Positions 38,112-46,882 of a DNA stretch of 48,307 bases are shown here, one piece after another. Under the pieces are notes generated by a model that saw nothing but the letters and a program-made list of their open reading frames with translations, was not told where the DNA came from and ran no database searches. Within the stretch, counting starts at the first letter, position 1, and every line of letters starts with the position of its first letter. This DNA is from a virus, in IMG/VR virus record IMGVR_UViG_3300021559_000056, positions 1-48,307 of that record. One strand, written 5' to 3'. Both the position numbers and the translations under genes were made by a program.

Positions 38112-39440
38112 CTAGTAGCCGCCCTGGACGCCCGATGCCGGAACGTTCAAACCTGTAATCACAGCGTTTGCGTTCGGGAATCGGCAGCCGAGGTTCCCCC
38201 GGAATTCAAGGTATGCCTCGAAAATATCGGCATATCCGCCTGTGGTTGTCGGGATGCGGTTGAGAATCGAGCCAGTGCGGTCGTCAAAGCTCAGTTTCCG
38301 CGCCGTGGTCTTGAGCATCGAGTCCTTGTTGATGAAGTACAAAGTATCGCGCGGGGCGTCGGTGTCGATGACCCACGGGATGCCTTCCCACTCGAATGCG
38401 GTGAAACCCAAGTCCATCTTCATGGCGGTGCCGTTGAACTGCTTCATCGTCCAGCCCATTTCGGCGTAGGCGTGAAGTTGTGCGCCATGCGACCAGATGC
38501 GGAGTTTCGAGAGGTCTACTGCGCCGCGCGCCTGCTGAATCAGCCAGATCGGGCGGCGCAGATGGTCGCGCGTGAGCGGCGGGGTTCCAGTAAGCGGAAT
38601 GACGTTCGCGTTGTATTGCGGGTTGTTGACGCGGTTGATGTTCTGGAAGTTCGTGGCGAATGTGCCGTTGTCCACGATGACCTTTAGTCCGGCCATTACC
38701 TTGTTGAACGAATCCGCCGAACCTGCACCGGAACCAGCCGCCGAAACGATAGCGTCGCCGACTGCCGTCGCCGTGGCCGATGATGCGGGGTTCATGGTCA
38801 GGGTTACCGCGCCGCCAGCCTGGGCGTTCGTGATGGTGCCAGCCGCGCCAAGCGTGTTGTTGACTTGCAGGATTTGCGCCGAGAACTTTACCGGCGCGAC
38901 TGTCCCTGTATAGACGTTGATGAATTGGCCGGGTCGGAGGTAGCGCGCGCCGTCGCCCGAACCCGTCACGTCCAGCGTCCAGGTCGCCACGGTCGAAGGC
39001 GTGACGATGGCCCCGACTTTCCCGATGATGCCCGTTCCGTCGAGGAAGCTGTAGGCGTTGAGTTCCTTGATGGCCTGCACCACACCGTTGCGGACGTTGA
39101 CCGACAGCGACTTCGCGTAGTTCGTCGCGTCTCCGCCGCCGCCCGCATCGAGCGCCGCACCCGTCCAGCGGATAGGCTTCACGTAGGAGTAGAACCCTAC
39201 GATGGCGCGGTTGAACTTTTCGGCATCTCCGGTCGGCAGGTTGCCGCCATCGGCGTACCACATATGCACGCCGTTCGGTGCCATATGCACGGGGATTTCA
39301 AGGCCACGGTTAGAAATCATCGTGCCATCGCCCTCGAACACATCGTTCCAGAGCACGGCGGCGGTATTGAACTGCTTTTCAATTCTGGGGTTGAAGACGT
39401 TTTTGAAGATTGGGTCTGCTGCTGAAAGGTCGAATGCCAT
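38112..39440 (-). CDS. Major capsid protein
   Basis: 442 residues from ATG 39440. Located after the portal and the scaffold-like gene, with the length and composition of an HK97-fold capsid protein: N-arm (ADPIFKNVFNPRIEKQFNTA), a Gly-rich loop (DAGGGGDATNYAKSLSVNV), and the C-terminal segment YLEFRGNLGCRFPNANAVIT. No protease gene is visible nearby, so the scaffold may be removed without cleavage or by an unrecognised enzyme. Confidence 0.8.
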   Translation of the reverse strand: MAFDLSAADPIFKNVFNPRIEKQFNTAAVLWNDVFEGDGTMISNRGLEIPVHMAPNGVHMWYADGGNLPTGDAEKFNRAIVGFYSYVKPIRWTGAALDAGGGGDATNYAKSLSVNVRNGVVQAIKELNAYSFLDGTGIIGKVGAIVTPSTVATWTLDVTGSGDGARYLRPGQFINVYTGTVAPVKFSAQILQVNNTLGAAGTITNAQAGGAVTLTMNPASSATATAVGDAIVSAAGSGAGSADSFNKVMAGLKVIVDNGTFATNFQNINRVNNPQYNANVIPLTGTPPLTRDHLRRPIWLIQQARGAVDLSKLRIWSHGAQLHAYAEMGWTMKQFNGTAMKMDLGFTAFEWEGIPWVIDTDAPRDTLYFINKDSMLKTTARKLSFDDRTGSILNRIPTTTGGYADIFEAYLEFRGNLGCRFPNANAVITGLNVPASGVQGGY

Positions 39441-39465
39441 TTGGCACCCCTACGGGTGCCGCTGC

Positions 39466-40383
39466 TTACTTACGGGCCACGGCTGCGTTTACTTCACCTG
39501 TGGAAATGTTCCCCCAAATTGGGTCTTCCTGTCTATCGGATGCCACAGGAGTTCCACCAGCAGGTTCGGCAGCGGGGATGATTTGCTTCGTCCCGTTTTT
39601 CTCAATGTCTTCGCGCTTGGTGCGCTCTGAATTCGCAGCGGCTTTGGTTTCAGCAGACGCCTTTTTCATCGCTTCGGCGTAGTATTTCGGCACGTCCACG
39701 TAGACGCCTTTAGCCACGCGGCTGCGCGCGGCCTCGTCCTTCCAGATGAGTTCCTGAGCTTTCAAGCGAATATAATCTTTGTCTTTCTCAGACGTTCCTT
39801 CTGGAAGTTTGTCGGCCAGCCGGTCAAGGGAGCTGTTGAATCCCGTGGTGATTTTTTCTTGGGCCTTCGACTGGTCTTCCATTTGGAAACGCTGCATGAG
39901 GCTATTGAGGGTTTGCTTGATGCTCGCTAGCTCGGAATCGTTCTGCGAAGGTGCCGAACCGGGAGTCCTGCTCGTACTCCCCGGCTGCGCTGTGCCGTTT
40001 TTCACTTCTTCGGGCAACTGATACCACCAACGGTTGGAGAATCGCTCCAACAATTCAGCGTGCAATTTAGGGTCTGTCCTCTGGATTTGGTCCATGAACA
40101 AGTCTGGGTTCGTGCGAAGTATCTGGTCGAGATTCGCAAGCGATTGCTTCGCCTCGATGAATTCTCGAGCGTTCTGAGGCGTGATACCCAGTTCACTAAA
40201 CTGCCGCAGTGATTCAGCGTCCGCTTCGGTGAATTGAGGAATTTCTACTTTCGCAGGTTCGGCAGGGGGAGTTACTTGCGCCGGAACTGCGGGAGTGGCT
40301 TCTGGCGTGGCCTGCGATTCAGCGGGCTTCGCAGGTGTTGCAGGAGCCAATTCCTCCCAACTTACGTTTGCAGGTGATGCCAT
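39466..40383 (-). CDS. Scaffolding-like protein
   Basis: 305 residues from ATG 40383. Pro/Ala-rich N-terminus (about 1–50), then charged helices with coiled-coil pattern and a Lys-rich C-terminal third. Between portal and capsid, as scaffold genes are. Pelham-like protease residues are not seen. Confidence 0.65.
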   Translation of the reverse strand: MASPANVSWEELAPATPAKPAESQATPEATPAVPAQVTPPAEPAKVEIPQFTEADAESLRQFSELGITPQNAREFIEAKQSLANLDQILRTNPDLFMDQIQRTDPKLHAELLERFSNRWWYQLPEEVKNGTAQPGSTSRTPGSAPSQNDSELASIKQTLNSLMQRFQMEDQSKAQEKITTGFNSSLDRLADKLPEGTSEKDKDYIRLKAQELIWKDEAARSRVAKGVYVDVPKYYAEAMKKASAETKAAANSERTKREDIEKNGTKQIIPAAEPAGGTPVASDRQEDPIWGNISTGEVNAAVARK

Positions 40384-40426
40384 ACGAAGGGAATGTAAGC
40401 GCTATCTTCTGGCGTGTCAAGCGCGA

Positions 40427-42814
40427 TTATGGATTTCTGCGGCGTTGCTGCGCGGAGTGGGACTGTCCTTGCTTTCCGACATGGTGCTGGTTCCCTCCCG
40501 AGGGTTGCGACTGGTGTGGCTTCGCAGCTTGACCTTTAACTCCCCGGTCGTGTCGGAACTGCGGATTGTTGTTCGGATTCTCCGCGCCCTGCTGCGGTTG
40601 GCCGTTCTGCTGTTGAGTTCCCGGCCCGACTTCCTGGGCGTGTCCCTGCATCGCCGATTCCATCGCCATTGAGTTCGACTGGTTCCCGACGTGCAATAGC
40701 GCGTGGTCGTAAATCGTAGCCTGCGTCTGCGGCGGGAGCGTGGCCCATTCATCGGAATTCATGTACTTCTGCAACACTCCGAGATGCACCATGTCGTTGT
40801 CACGGATGAGTTGCGGCTGAATCTGCTGGCCCGATTGTTTCATCGACTCGATTTCTTTCCACTGGCTCTTGACCTGCGGCGCAGTCTCGTCAAGTTCTTC
40901 GGGCAACTGGTAGAGTTCGAGAACTTTGTTCTTCACCACCTGCGGCAACTGCGGATTGAAAGCCCCGATGGCGATCGCCTGATTGAACGATTGCTGCTGG
41001 AGCGGGTCAAGCGGAATGATGCGGGCCTTCACGCGCACGCTGTCCATCTTAATCATCTCGCCGCGCAGTTTCTTGAATTGCCACTGCCTGTCCATGCCCA
41101 TCGTGACTTGCACGCGCTCGTCCACCCAGTTCTCCGAATCAATCTTGAGCATCTGCATGGCCCAGGTTTCGTTCGCTTCCTTGTACATGAGTTGCAGCGG
41201 GCCAAGCGTCTGCTGGTTCTGGGTAATGGCCTGTTGCTGGCCGCCCATCGTATTGATTCCTTCTTCGTGCATCCCGATAGAGGAAGGCGAAACGCCGGAG
41301 TGGAACTGCATATTCTGTTTGATGGTCTCGCGCTGACGCCACACATCGGTAGAAAGTTGCCCTCCCGGAAACCACTTTGCCGCCTGGTCGATTGGTTTCC
41401 CTCCAAGATTCTTGAGGGCAATCATAATTCCGGCATCGTTTAGCGTGAGATTTGAGTCCATGCGCTGCTTGTCGTACATCATTACCGGCATGGAGTTGAA
41501 GTCGATATGCCGCAGAATCATGCGGTCGATTTCATCGAGCTTCAGTTGCTCGGGCACAAGGTCGTCGTCTCCATCGGCCCAGAATCTTCCCGGCACGTGG
41601 ATGTGTTTGAACTGCACCCAGTGGTCATCGAGGGATTCTGAGCGGCTCGTTAGTAAGCAATCGTCGGCAATCTCCGCATACATCCCCTCCGTGAATTCCG
41701 CTTTTAGTTCCTTGTCGAAAGCGTACTGGGCCTGACGCAGCCAGCCCTGAATCAGCGGAACTTTTGCGGGCGCTACGGCGCGTTCGTACCAGGCGGCGTA
41801 TTGTGTAGGGTCGCTGGGTAGGTCGGGAATTGCTTGCTGGTACATGATCCCGATGTCCTCAGATGCTTCAACAGTGTCTCCTGGCATTTTATCTGCGCCA
41901 AAGTCGGCTTTGGGGTATTGAGCTGCCAGTGCCACCTTATCAACCATTCGGACTCGGAGCAGCCCCGGCGCGTGCCACAAGTCCTTAGCCGACGAGCGGA
42001 CGTAGACTTCGAACGGGCCGACAACTTCCGACATCTCTTGGCCGCGCGGGAACCTGGTTTGCCCTTTGACTTGCGGGAGCATTCCTTTCTGCGCGGGGAT
42101 GTTGAGCGGCTGCTGGTCGGGGTTTTCCTGCGGGCCGCAGTTCGGGCAGACATGATTCTCTCCTTGCCCGGACGCACCGCAAACCGGGCAATACCACTGG
42201 GCCTGCTCTAGGTCTACTTCGACATCCTCGTAAACAGGGACGGTGACGAATCCGTATCGCGGGTCAGTAGCGTAGTAACTGTACCGAAACGAGTTCCCGA
42301 ATATCCGAAGATTGATAGCTTCACAAGCTCGCATCCCGTCGTATCCGACGTTTTCCTTATTGATTTCAAGCGCTGCGCGTGCCGCCTCAGCAACCGCTTG
42401 AGACTCGGGGTCAGGAGAGCTTGGCTGCGAAATGAATTCCGGCGCGGTCTGCACATAGAGGGCGGCTCCGTAACGAATGTAGCTGCGGTAATCATTCGAG
42501 GGGAACGCATACTCGCTGGCGTTCTGGAGAAGCGCGTTGATGTCGATGTCGGAGACAATGTTGAGATCGTGGTAGCCCATAAAAAGAAGGATGTTGCGGA
42601 ACCACTTGCGGTGGAACTGAAGTTTCTCGTACTGAAGTTCGTAGTAGTGGCGCTTCATCAGCCATTTGATTCTTTCTTGCTTGGATAGCTCAACTGGATA
42701 CTCGGGCAGGACAGGCCGGGGTTTGCTGGTGGCAACGTCGCGCGTGGGCTTCTTCGCGCCCTTGAACATATCGCGGAGATTCGATGCGACGCCGGAGATG
42801 AGTCCTTCAGCCAT
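40427..42814 (-). CDS. Portal protein with inserted zinc ribbon
   Basis: 795 residues from ATG 42814 (shared TAATG with the gene before). Gene order, length and the helical N-terminal region (ELSKQERIKWLMKRHYYELQ) identify a large podovirus-type portal. Near residues 205–232 lies a zinc ribbon (CPVCGASG...CPNCG) inserted into the body. The last 100 residues are Gln/Gly/Pro-rich with several His. The portal forms the ring through which DNA is packaged and ejected. Confidence 0.75.
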   Translation of the reverse strand: MAEGLISGVASNLRDMFKGAKKPTRDVATSKPRPVLPEYPVELSKQERIKWLMKRHYYELQYEKLQFHRKWFRNILLFMGYHDLNIVSDIDINALLQNASEYAFPSNDYRSYIRYGAALYVQTAPEFISQPSSPDPESQAVAEAARAALEINKENVGYDGMRACEAINLRIFGNSFRYSYYATDPRYGFVTVPVYEDVEVDLEQAQWYCPVCGASGQGENHVCPNCGPQENPDQQPLNIPAQKGMLPQVKGQTRFPRGQEMSEVVGPFEVYVRSSAKDLWHAPGLLRVRMVDKVALAAQYPKADFGADKMPGDTVEASEDIGIMYQQAIPDLPSDPTQYAAWYERAVAPAKVPLIQGWLRQAQYAFDKELKAEFTEGMYAEIADDCLLTSRSESLDDHWVQFKHIHVPGRFWADGDDDLVPEQLKLDEIDRMILRHIDFNSMPVMMYDKQRMDSNLTLNDAGIMIALKNLGGKPIDQAAKWFPGGQLSTDVWRQRETIKQNMQFHSGVSPSSIGMHEEGINTMGGQQQAITQNQQTLGPLQLMYKEANETWAMQMLKIDSENWVDERVQVTMGMDRQWQFKKLRGEMIKMDSVRVKARIIPLDPLQQQSFNQAIAIGAFNPQLPQVVKNKVLELYQLPEELDETAPQVKSQWKEIESMKQSGQQIQPQLIRDNDMVHLGVLQKYMNSDEWATLPPQTQATIYDHALLHVGNQSNSMAMESAMQGHAQEVGPGTQQQNGQPQQGAENPNNNPQFRHDRGVKGQAAKPHQSQPSGGNQHHVGKQGQSHSAQQRRRNP

Positions 42815-43065
42815 TACCTGATTTCAATATCGCTTTGCGGCACCCGAAAATGCACCGCGCCTGCTTGCGCGAGGAGTTGCGCTTTGGACTTCACTTCCTT
42901 CGTCACCGTTGATGGCTCTGCATTAGTAGAAGTTTCTTCAGTCAACGGCTCATAGCCTGCCTTGCTCATCAGCCGGTCAAGCAGAGCCGTTACCGTCTTT
43001 TGGTGCTGCCACTCGCGCGTTAGTAGCGTCGCGCAGAGCACGAGCAATAGGAGCCATGTTTGCAA
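42814..43065 (-). CDS. Single-span membrane protein, overlapping gene
   Basis: 83 residues from TTG 43065, chosen because GGGAGGAAATCC lies right upstream. Residues 2–16 (QTWLLLLVLCATLLT) are one transmembrane segment; the rest is charged and polar. Its first 30 codons lie inside the preceding gene in another frame. Function unknown; an early-late regulator or exclusion peptide would be guesses. Confidence 0.5.
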   Translation of the reverse strand: MQTWLLLLVLCATLLTREWQHQKTVTALLDRLMSKAGYEPLTEETSTNAEPSTVTKEVKSKAQLLAQAGAVHFRVPQSDIEIR

Positions 43066-43150
43066 GGATTTCCTCCCGCGTGAATTCTTCCCACTGGTCC
43101 TGCTGGCCGAACTTTCCGGGTGCTTCGAGTGGAATTTCTGGTTTAGGCAT
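42977..43150 (-). CDS. Small charged hypothetical protein
   Basis: 57 residues from ATG 43150. Reads MPKPEIPLEAPGKFGQQDQW and then a charged helix. Its last third overlaps the transmembrane gene in another frame. No family recognised. Confidence 0.55.
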   Translation of the reverse strand: MPKPEIPLEAPGKFGQQDQWEEFTREEILANMAPIARALRDATNARVAAPKDGNGSA

Positions 43151-43331
43151 GGTGAGCCTTGCACTGCTTGCGCCCACGGTCGAACTCGGTCAGTTCTTCC
43201 CGAGGCACAACCTGTCCGCACTTCTCGCAGCGCCCCATCTGCCAGCTATAGAATTCGCGCAGCGGAATCTTCGGTACGTTGCGAAGTTCTTCCGCTTCCA
43301 TTTGAATCTGTTTTACCAGCGCGTCGGTCAT
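43143..43331 (-). CDS. Small zinc-ribbon-like protein
   Basis: 62 residues from ATG 43331. Contains CEKC near residue 35 and CKAHH at the end, a Cys/His set that could hold one zinc. Overlaps the end of the upstream ORF by about 85 bases in another frame. Function unknown. Confidence 0.6.
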   Translation of the reverse strand: MTDALVKQIQMEAEELRNVPKIPLREFYSWQMGRCEKCGQVVPREELTEFDRGRKQCKAHHA

Positions 43332-43440
43332 AACCGTCTATCCACTCCCGGACTTTCTGCGTGACTTCATCGCTAAGTTCGTCCCTGCGTATTACTTCTC
43401 CGCATCGCAATCGGCGAACGACTTCATCGAAGTCAATCAC
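43246..43440 (-). CDS. Small hypothetical protein with doubtful C-terminus
   Basis: 64 residues from GTG 43440 (GTGA overlap). Residues 1–38 (VIDFDEVVRRLRCGEVIRRD and onward) look gene-like and helical; the remainder is Ser/Arg-rich and overlaps the next gene. As with the ORF at 4287, the true end may have been lost. Function unknown. Confidence 0.5.
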   Translation of the reverse strand: MIDFDEVVRRLRCGEVIRRDELSDEVTQKVREWIDGYDRRAGKTDSNGSGRTSQRTEDSAARIL

Positions 43441-43577
43441 TTGGCCTTCATGGAAATCTTCGCTTTGACTTTGGCCTTCACGTCCACACCTTTCTTGCCC
43501 TTCTGCTTGGCGGAGAATTTCTGCGCGTGCTGCATCAGCGGTTTCAAAATAGCGCCCATCGAGGAAAGGTTAGCCAT
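43437..43577 (-). CDS. Small basic protein
   Basis: 46 residues from ATG 43577. Begins MANLSSMGAILKPLMQHAQK, then a strongly Lys-rich tail (KQKGKKGVDVKAKVKAKIS). Overlaps the preceding stop. May bind DNA or the terminase complex; unproven. Confidence 0.55.
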   Translation of the reverse strand: MANLSSMGAILKPLMQHAQKFSAKQKGKKGVDVKAKVKAKISMKAK

Positions 43578-44187
43578 TCTTTAACTCCGTTTGGGCGGTG
43601 CGCCAATCGACTTCATCGTCGTCGCCCCATGCCGTGCAGTTATCGCCAGCGGCTACCATCTTCTGCAAAACTCTGCAAAACCCTGTAGCTGATTCCCATT
43701 TTGGTTTCATGCTTTCAGTGATGTAGTGGTCGCAGTCGTCACCACCTGAAACGCCACCACAATTTGCCCCTCCGTAATCTTGCCCCACTTCGGGGGCGTT
43801 AATCCACACAAGGTCAAGATAATCGGGGTCGTCGTGTGCGAAGTATTTTCCTTCACTTGGCTCTCCGAAATCGTGCATTCCGCAGCATGGCCAGTACTCT
43901 ATCGCTTTCCCATCTTCTTTGCCACGTGTGAATTTTTTGACGAGCACTTCCGGGCCGATGCGCTTACACGTCATCGCCTTCGGATTCATAGTCATGCAGT
44001 TGTAGCAGGAGGAAGGTTGGTCGTGCATGGACTCGGCGGTGACGAATAGAACTTGTCCTGGCTGAAGGATTGGTACGCCGTGAAAATCGGGCTGCGAGAA
44101 AACGCGGCGCATGGCGTTGATTTTAGGAACTTGCGCTTCGCTGTATAAGGGGAATCCGCCACGCTCGACTTCGAGGTCTCGGCTCAT
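43570..44187 (-). CDS. Cys-rich protein after terminase
   Basis: 205 residues from ATG 44187 (overlaps terminase stop). Contains many cysteines (CYNCMT, CK, CC, CGG, CDH, CR, CTAW), enough for two or three metal sites, and an acidic C-terminus. Acts presumably with packaging or head genes by position. No family recognised. Confidence 0.6.
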   Translation of the reverse strand: MSRDLEVERGGFPLYSEAQVPKINAMRRVFSQPDFHGVPILQPGQVLFVTAESMHDQPSSCYNCMTMNPKAMTCKRIGPEVLVKKFTRGKEDGKAIEYWPCCGMHDFGEPSEGKYFAHDDPDYLDLVWINAPEVGQDYGGANCGGVSGGDDCDHYITESMKPKWESATGFCRVLQKMVAAGDNCTAWGDDDEVDWRTAQTELKNG

Positions 44188-45719
44188 CTTCGCGGCAACG
44201 ATAACATACGATTGCGCGTGCGGAAAGGAGAACGTACAAAGGGACTCTGTTTCTGCTTTTCTTCGTCCTGCTTGTGAATCGCGGCGCGGTGCCAGTAAAG
44301 TCTGGAATGCGGGGTCAGTTCCTTCGACTCGTAATTCTTCGGGAGCAAAAGGCGCGCCGGTTCGGGCCGGAACGTGTGGACCGCATACCTATCCGAATCG
44401 GGTGAGTGCGAGCAGGCGTGGTCGGGTTCTTCGGTAAACTCATCCTGCCGGTTCTTCGCCCATTTGTAGGACTGATACTCGCGAATCGAGTTCACGCACT
44501 TCGAGGAAAAGTACATGCGCGGGCCGGGGTACACCGGGTCCGTTTTGCCCATCGACTTGAAGAAGTGCGGAACCTTTTCGCTCGGGTGCAGGTACGACTG
44601 CATCTTGAAGATTCCGGGCTTCACTTCCTTGATGGCCGGGGTGCCGCCAATCTCAAATTCTCCAAGTTCCAGGGCTGCCTGCTGGTTCTCATAGTCGTAG
44701 GCGAGGCCGTCGAGCGTGCGGCCTTCCATGATGCGGTGATATTCCGCTGCGATGTCGGCCACTAGAATCCCCGCCTGATAAATTTCATCGAACTTGAAGA
44801 GAATTCCCGTCTGGGGCATGACGGCCCAGAACCCGATGGCCCAGGGATCAACGCCGCCGATGTCGATACCCACAATCACCGGCCAATCAAGAGGAGGACT
44901 CCAATCCGCCTCTTCCCAGACGTGCATATCTACGGAGAAATCCTTGTAAATCTGGTCTCCAAACTCGGCAAAAGACCCTCTAATGAAGCGCTCGGACCAG
45001 TCAGCCGGGTAATTGTCGAGCATGTTCTGGATATAGTCAGGCGGAAGGTTTTTGGCGTTGTCGGTCGTCGCCACCGTTAGCCCTATGTTCTTTTTCCACG
45101 ATTCCTTGCGCTTGGGATTGAAAAACATGTCCCAATTCCAGTCCTGCCCGTTGGGATTGAGTAGCAAACGACCGAAATGAGCGAGCGGGTCGGTCTGTCG
45201 GCGCAACCGGCCAATCAAAGTCAGGAAAGTTCCCTTCTGGGTTTCTTCCGACTGGTCTACCAGGAAGCTCGTCAGGTTCATCGAGCGGATATGGCCCTTT
45301 ACGTCGGCATCGGCAATGTCCAGGTGCTTGAACCAAGTCACCGAACCATTCTTCCAGATGAGTTTACCCTTCGTTTCAACCCAGTCCTCAACCCAGACGC
45401 GCGGCGCAAGGCTCAGAAACGTGCTTCTGGTAGTCGTCTCAAGGGCTGGCCGGTTAAGTCTTCCTACGAGGTGTTCTGAACGGGGAATTCGGTTCGCCAG
45501 CAGGACACTCCAAACGCATCCAGTCACGCTTTTCGACGCGCCGAACCCGCCCGATAGTGCTGCGAGCTTGGCGTCCGAGTAAAGGAACGCCTTCTGGATG
45601 CTCATGTCGATGGCAGGGCAGGCTTGAATGCGGTGCAGGGCTAAGTTGAGGTCAAGTTCTCCCGGTACGACACCCTCAACGACTTCGAGCTTCTCACCGC
45701 AGAGGGTGCAGGGAGGCAT
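44184..45719 (-). CDS. terL: Terminase large subunit
   Basis: 511 residues from ATG 45719. Begins MPPCTLCGEKLE with a short CxxC. Walker A is GGFGASKS at 57–64, the Walker B-like strand SFLVDQSEE lies near 150, and the nuclease centre has GIDIGGVDP near 284, YDYEN further on and HSPDSDRY near 440. It pumps DNA through the portal and cuts concatemers at the end. The direction of transcription places it first among head genes, as in most tailed phages. Confidence 0.9.
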   Translation of the reverse strand: MPPCTLCGEKLEVVEGVVPGELDLNLALHRIQACPAIDMSIQKAFLYSDAKLAALSGGFGASKSVTGCVWSVLLANRIPRSEHLVGRLNRPALETTTRSTFLSLAPRVWVEDWVETKGKLIWKNGSVTWFKHLDIADADVKGHIRSMNLTSFLVDQSEETQKGTFLTLIGRLRRQTDPLAHFGRLLLNPNGQDWNWDMFFNPKRKESWKKNIGLTVATTDNAKNLPPDYIQNMLDNYPADWSERFIRGSFAEFGDQIYKDFSVDMHVWEEADWSPPLDWPVIVGIDIGGVDPWAIGFWAVMPQTGILFKFDEIYQAGILVADIAAEYHRIMEGRTLDGLAYDYENQQAALELGEFEIGGTPAIKEVKPGIFKMQSYLHPSEKVPHFFKSMGKTDPVYPGPRMYFSSKCVNSIREYQSYKWAKNRQDEFTEEPDHACSHSPDSDRYAVHTFRPEPARLLLPKNYESKELTPHSRLYWHRAAIHKQDEEKQKQSPFVRSPFRTRNRMLSLPRR

Positions 45720-45720
45720 T

Positions 45721-45858
45721 TCAGATGTATTTCTTCGTCGGCCACGCCAGTATCCCGAGCACAATCACGAACACCAAGAACACCGATGCCTCATGGAATA
45801 GAAAAACAGCCATTGCCAGCACCGCCGCCATGAATAGCACTGCCAGAAGTCTACCCAT
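45721..45858 (-). CDS. Mini membrane protein upstream of terminase
   Basis: 45 residues from ATG 45858 with CGGGAGAATTTGA upstream. Two hydrophobic segments (LLAVLFMAAVLAMAVFLF and VFLVFVIVLGILAW) form a membrane hairpin with a short basic tail. It overlaps the end of the ORF before. Function unknown; could be a holin-like or superinfection peptide. Confidence 0.5.
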   Translation of the reverse strand: MGRLLAVLFMAAVLAMAVFLFHEASVFLVFVIVLGILAWPTKKYI

Positions 45859-46726
45859 TCAAATTCTCCCGTATCACCTCAAACACCGCTGCCGTCTTCT
45901 TGTTCTTCCGGTTCCGCCACGCCAGAGTCGTCGCGTTCTGCAACTCCCCCCTGCACCTGTCGCACCTCAACTGCTTCCAGTTCCGCTTCTGAAATATCTC
46001 CCCGCACTCCGCCCGCCCCTGCTCCTCGTACTTCCACCCCTCACACTTTCCGACCGTACTTCGCGGTGTACTGCCGGAGCGCGTCCCGGATAAGCTCCGA
46101 GACTGGGTTCGCTTTGTCCGCGAGCGCGCAGAACTCTTTCCACTCGTCGGCTGCAACTCTGAAGCAGATGCGAATGCTGCTCTGTCCTGCCTTGATTCTT
46201 CGGAACACCCACCACCATCCTGTGAGACGGACTGAAACGAAGTGTCGCACACTTCCTTGGAATTGCAAGGAAAATCTATGGGGTGAGGTGTATCAGTTAA
46301 GACGGCGGGCCGGATTTCGGCTGCTTCCCCTGCCGTGGGGTCTGGGCCTGGCAGAACAGCAAGTGCAGTGTTATCTGACGGCTGCCGATAATCAACAATA
46401 TGTTGCTCGGAAACTCCATCTCTAATAGCGACAGCAACTTGCGCATTGACAGGTAGGCCAGTCAGGGCCAGTGTTATGTTGCTAGGCAGATGCTTGGAGT
46501 CAGCCAACAACGCCCGTTTCTTCTCTTCCTTAGCCTCATCCTTCCAATAGCTTACGACATATTCCTGAAATACACGGTGAGCGGCGATGCGTGTGCTTTC
46601 ATCTTTGGCGTCGGTCGTAAGCTTAACCAAATGGTTCAGTGAACGTCGATACTTACGAAGGGCTTCCGTTTCAATCAACTCTAGCTTATTAGCACGGGAA
46701 GCGAGGTTGAGAGGAGTTCTGGGCAT
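45851..46726 (-). CDS. Putative small-terminase-position ORF with nested gene
   Basis: 291 codons from ATG 46726. Residues about 1–85 (LASRANKLELIETEALRKYR and onward) look like a genuine helical domain; the last 60 residues hold a CECG/CDRC-type Cys set (AECGE, CDRCRGE) and look real as well. The middle (about 165–230) is Ser/Arg-rich and has the look of an out-of-frame shadow; in it lies the RHH gene in another frame. It precedes terminase, where TerS is expected. It may be one gene or a fusion of two. Confidence 0.45.
   Translation of the reverse strand: MPRTPLNLASRANKLELIETEALRKYRRSLNHLVKLTTDAKDESTRIAAHRVFQEYVVSYWKDEAKEEKKRALLADSKHLPSNITLALTGLPVNAQVAVAIRDGVSEQHIVDYRQPSDNTALAVLPGPDPTAGEAAEIRPAVLTDTPHPIDFPCNSKEVCDTSFQSVSQDGGGCSEESRQDRAAFASASELQPTSGKSSARSRTKRTQSRSLSGTRSGSTPRSTVGKCEGWKYEEQGRAECGEIFQKRNWKQLRCDRCRGELQNATTLAWRNRKNKKTAAVFEVIRENLNG
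46041..46208 (-). CDS. Ribbon-helix-helix DNA-binding protein
   Basis: 55 residues from GTG 46208 (ACAGGATGGTGG upstream). VFRRIKAGQSSIRICFRVAA is the start; IRICFRV is the beta strand, and the helices continue DEWKEFCALADK and PVSELIRDALRQYT, which fit the CopG/MetJ-type RHH pattern. It is encoded entirely inside the 291-codon ORF in another frame. An RHH could be a transcription regulator or a small terminase-like DNA recogniser. Confidence 0.6.
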   Translation of the reverse strand: MFRRIKAGQSSIRICFRVAADEWKEFCALADKANPVSELIRDALRQYTAKYGRKV

Positions 46727-46853
46727 GGCACGGCGTTACGGTGCTGGATTTAATCTCTGATGCTTAGAATGGGCATTGTGGCGAATGGCGGTATTTGATT
46801 CTGTAGGACGGCGATGAAGGTCGGATTGAAACTCCAACTGCATTGTTCAAAGG

Positions 46854-46882
46854 AAGATAAGCTAGTTAATGCAGGATTGCAA
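46854..46882 (-). promoter_or_regulatory. Late promoter candidate
   Basis: TTGCAA (46882–46877), 17-base spacer, TATCTT (46859–46854), each matching four of six consensus bases. It lies in the roughly 240-base gap (46727–46968) upstream of the packaging genes. No other promoter-like sequence was seen in this gap. Confidence 0.4.

Noticed and set aside
38284-39261. 325-codon minus-strand ORF in the capsid region
   Set aside because: Arg/His-rich frame opposite in phase to the capsid gene; shadow.
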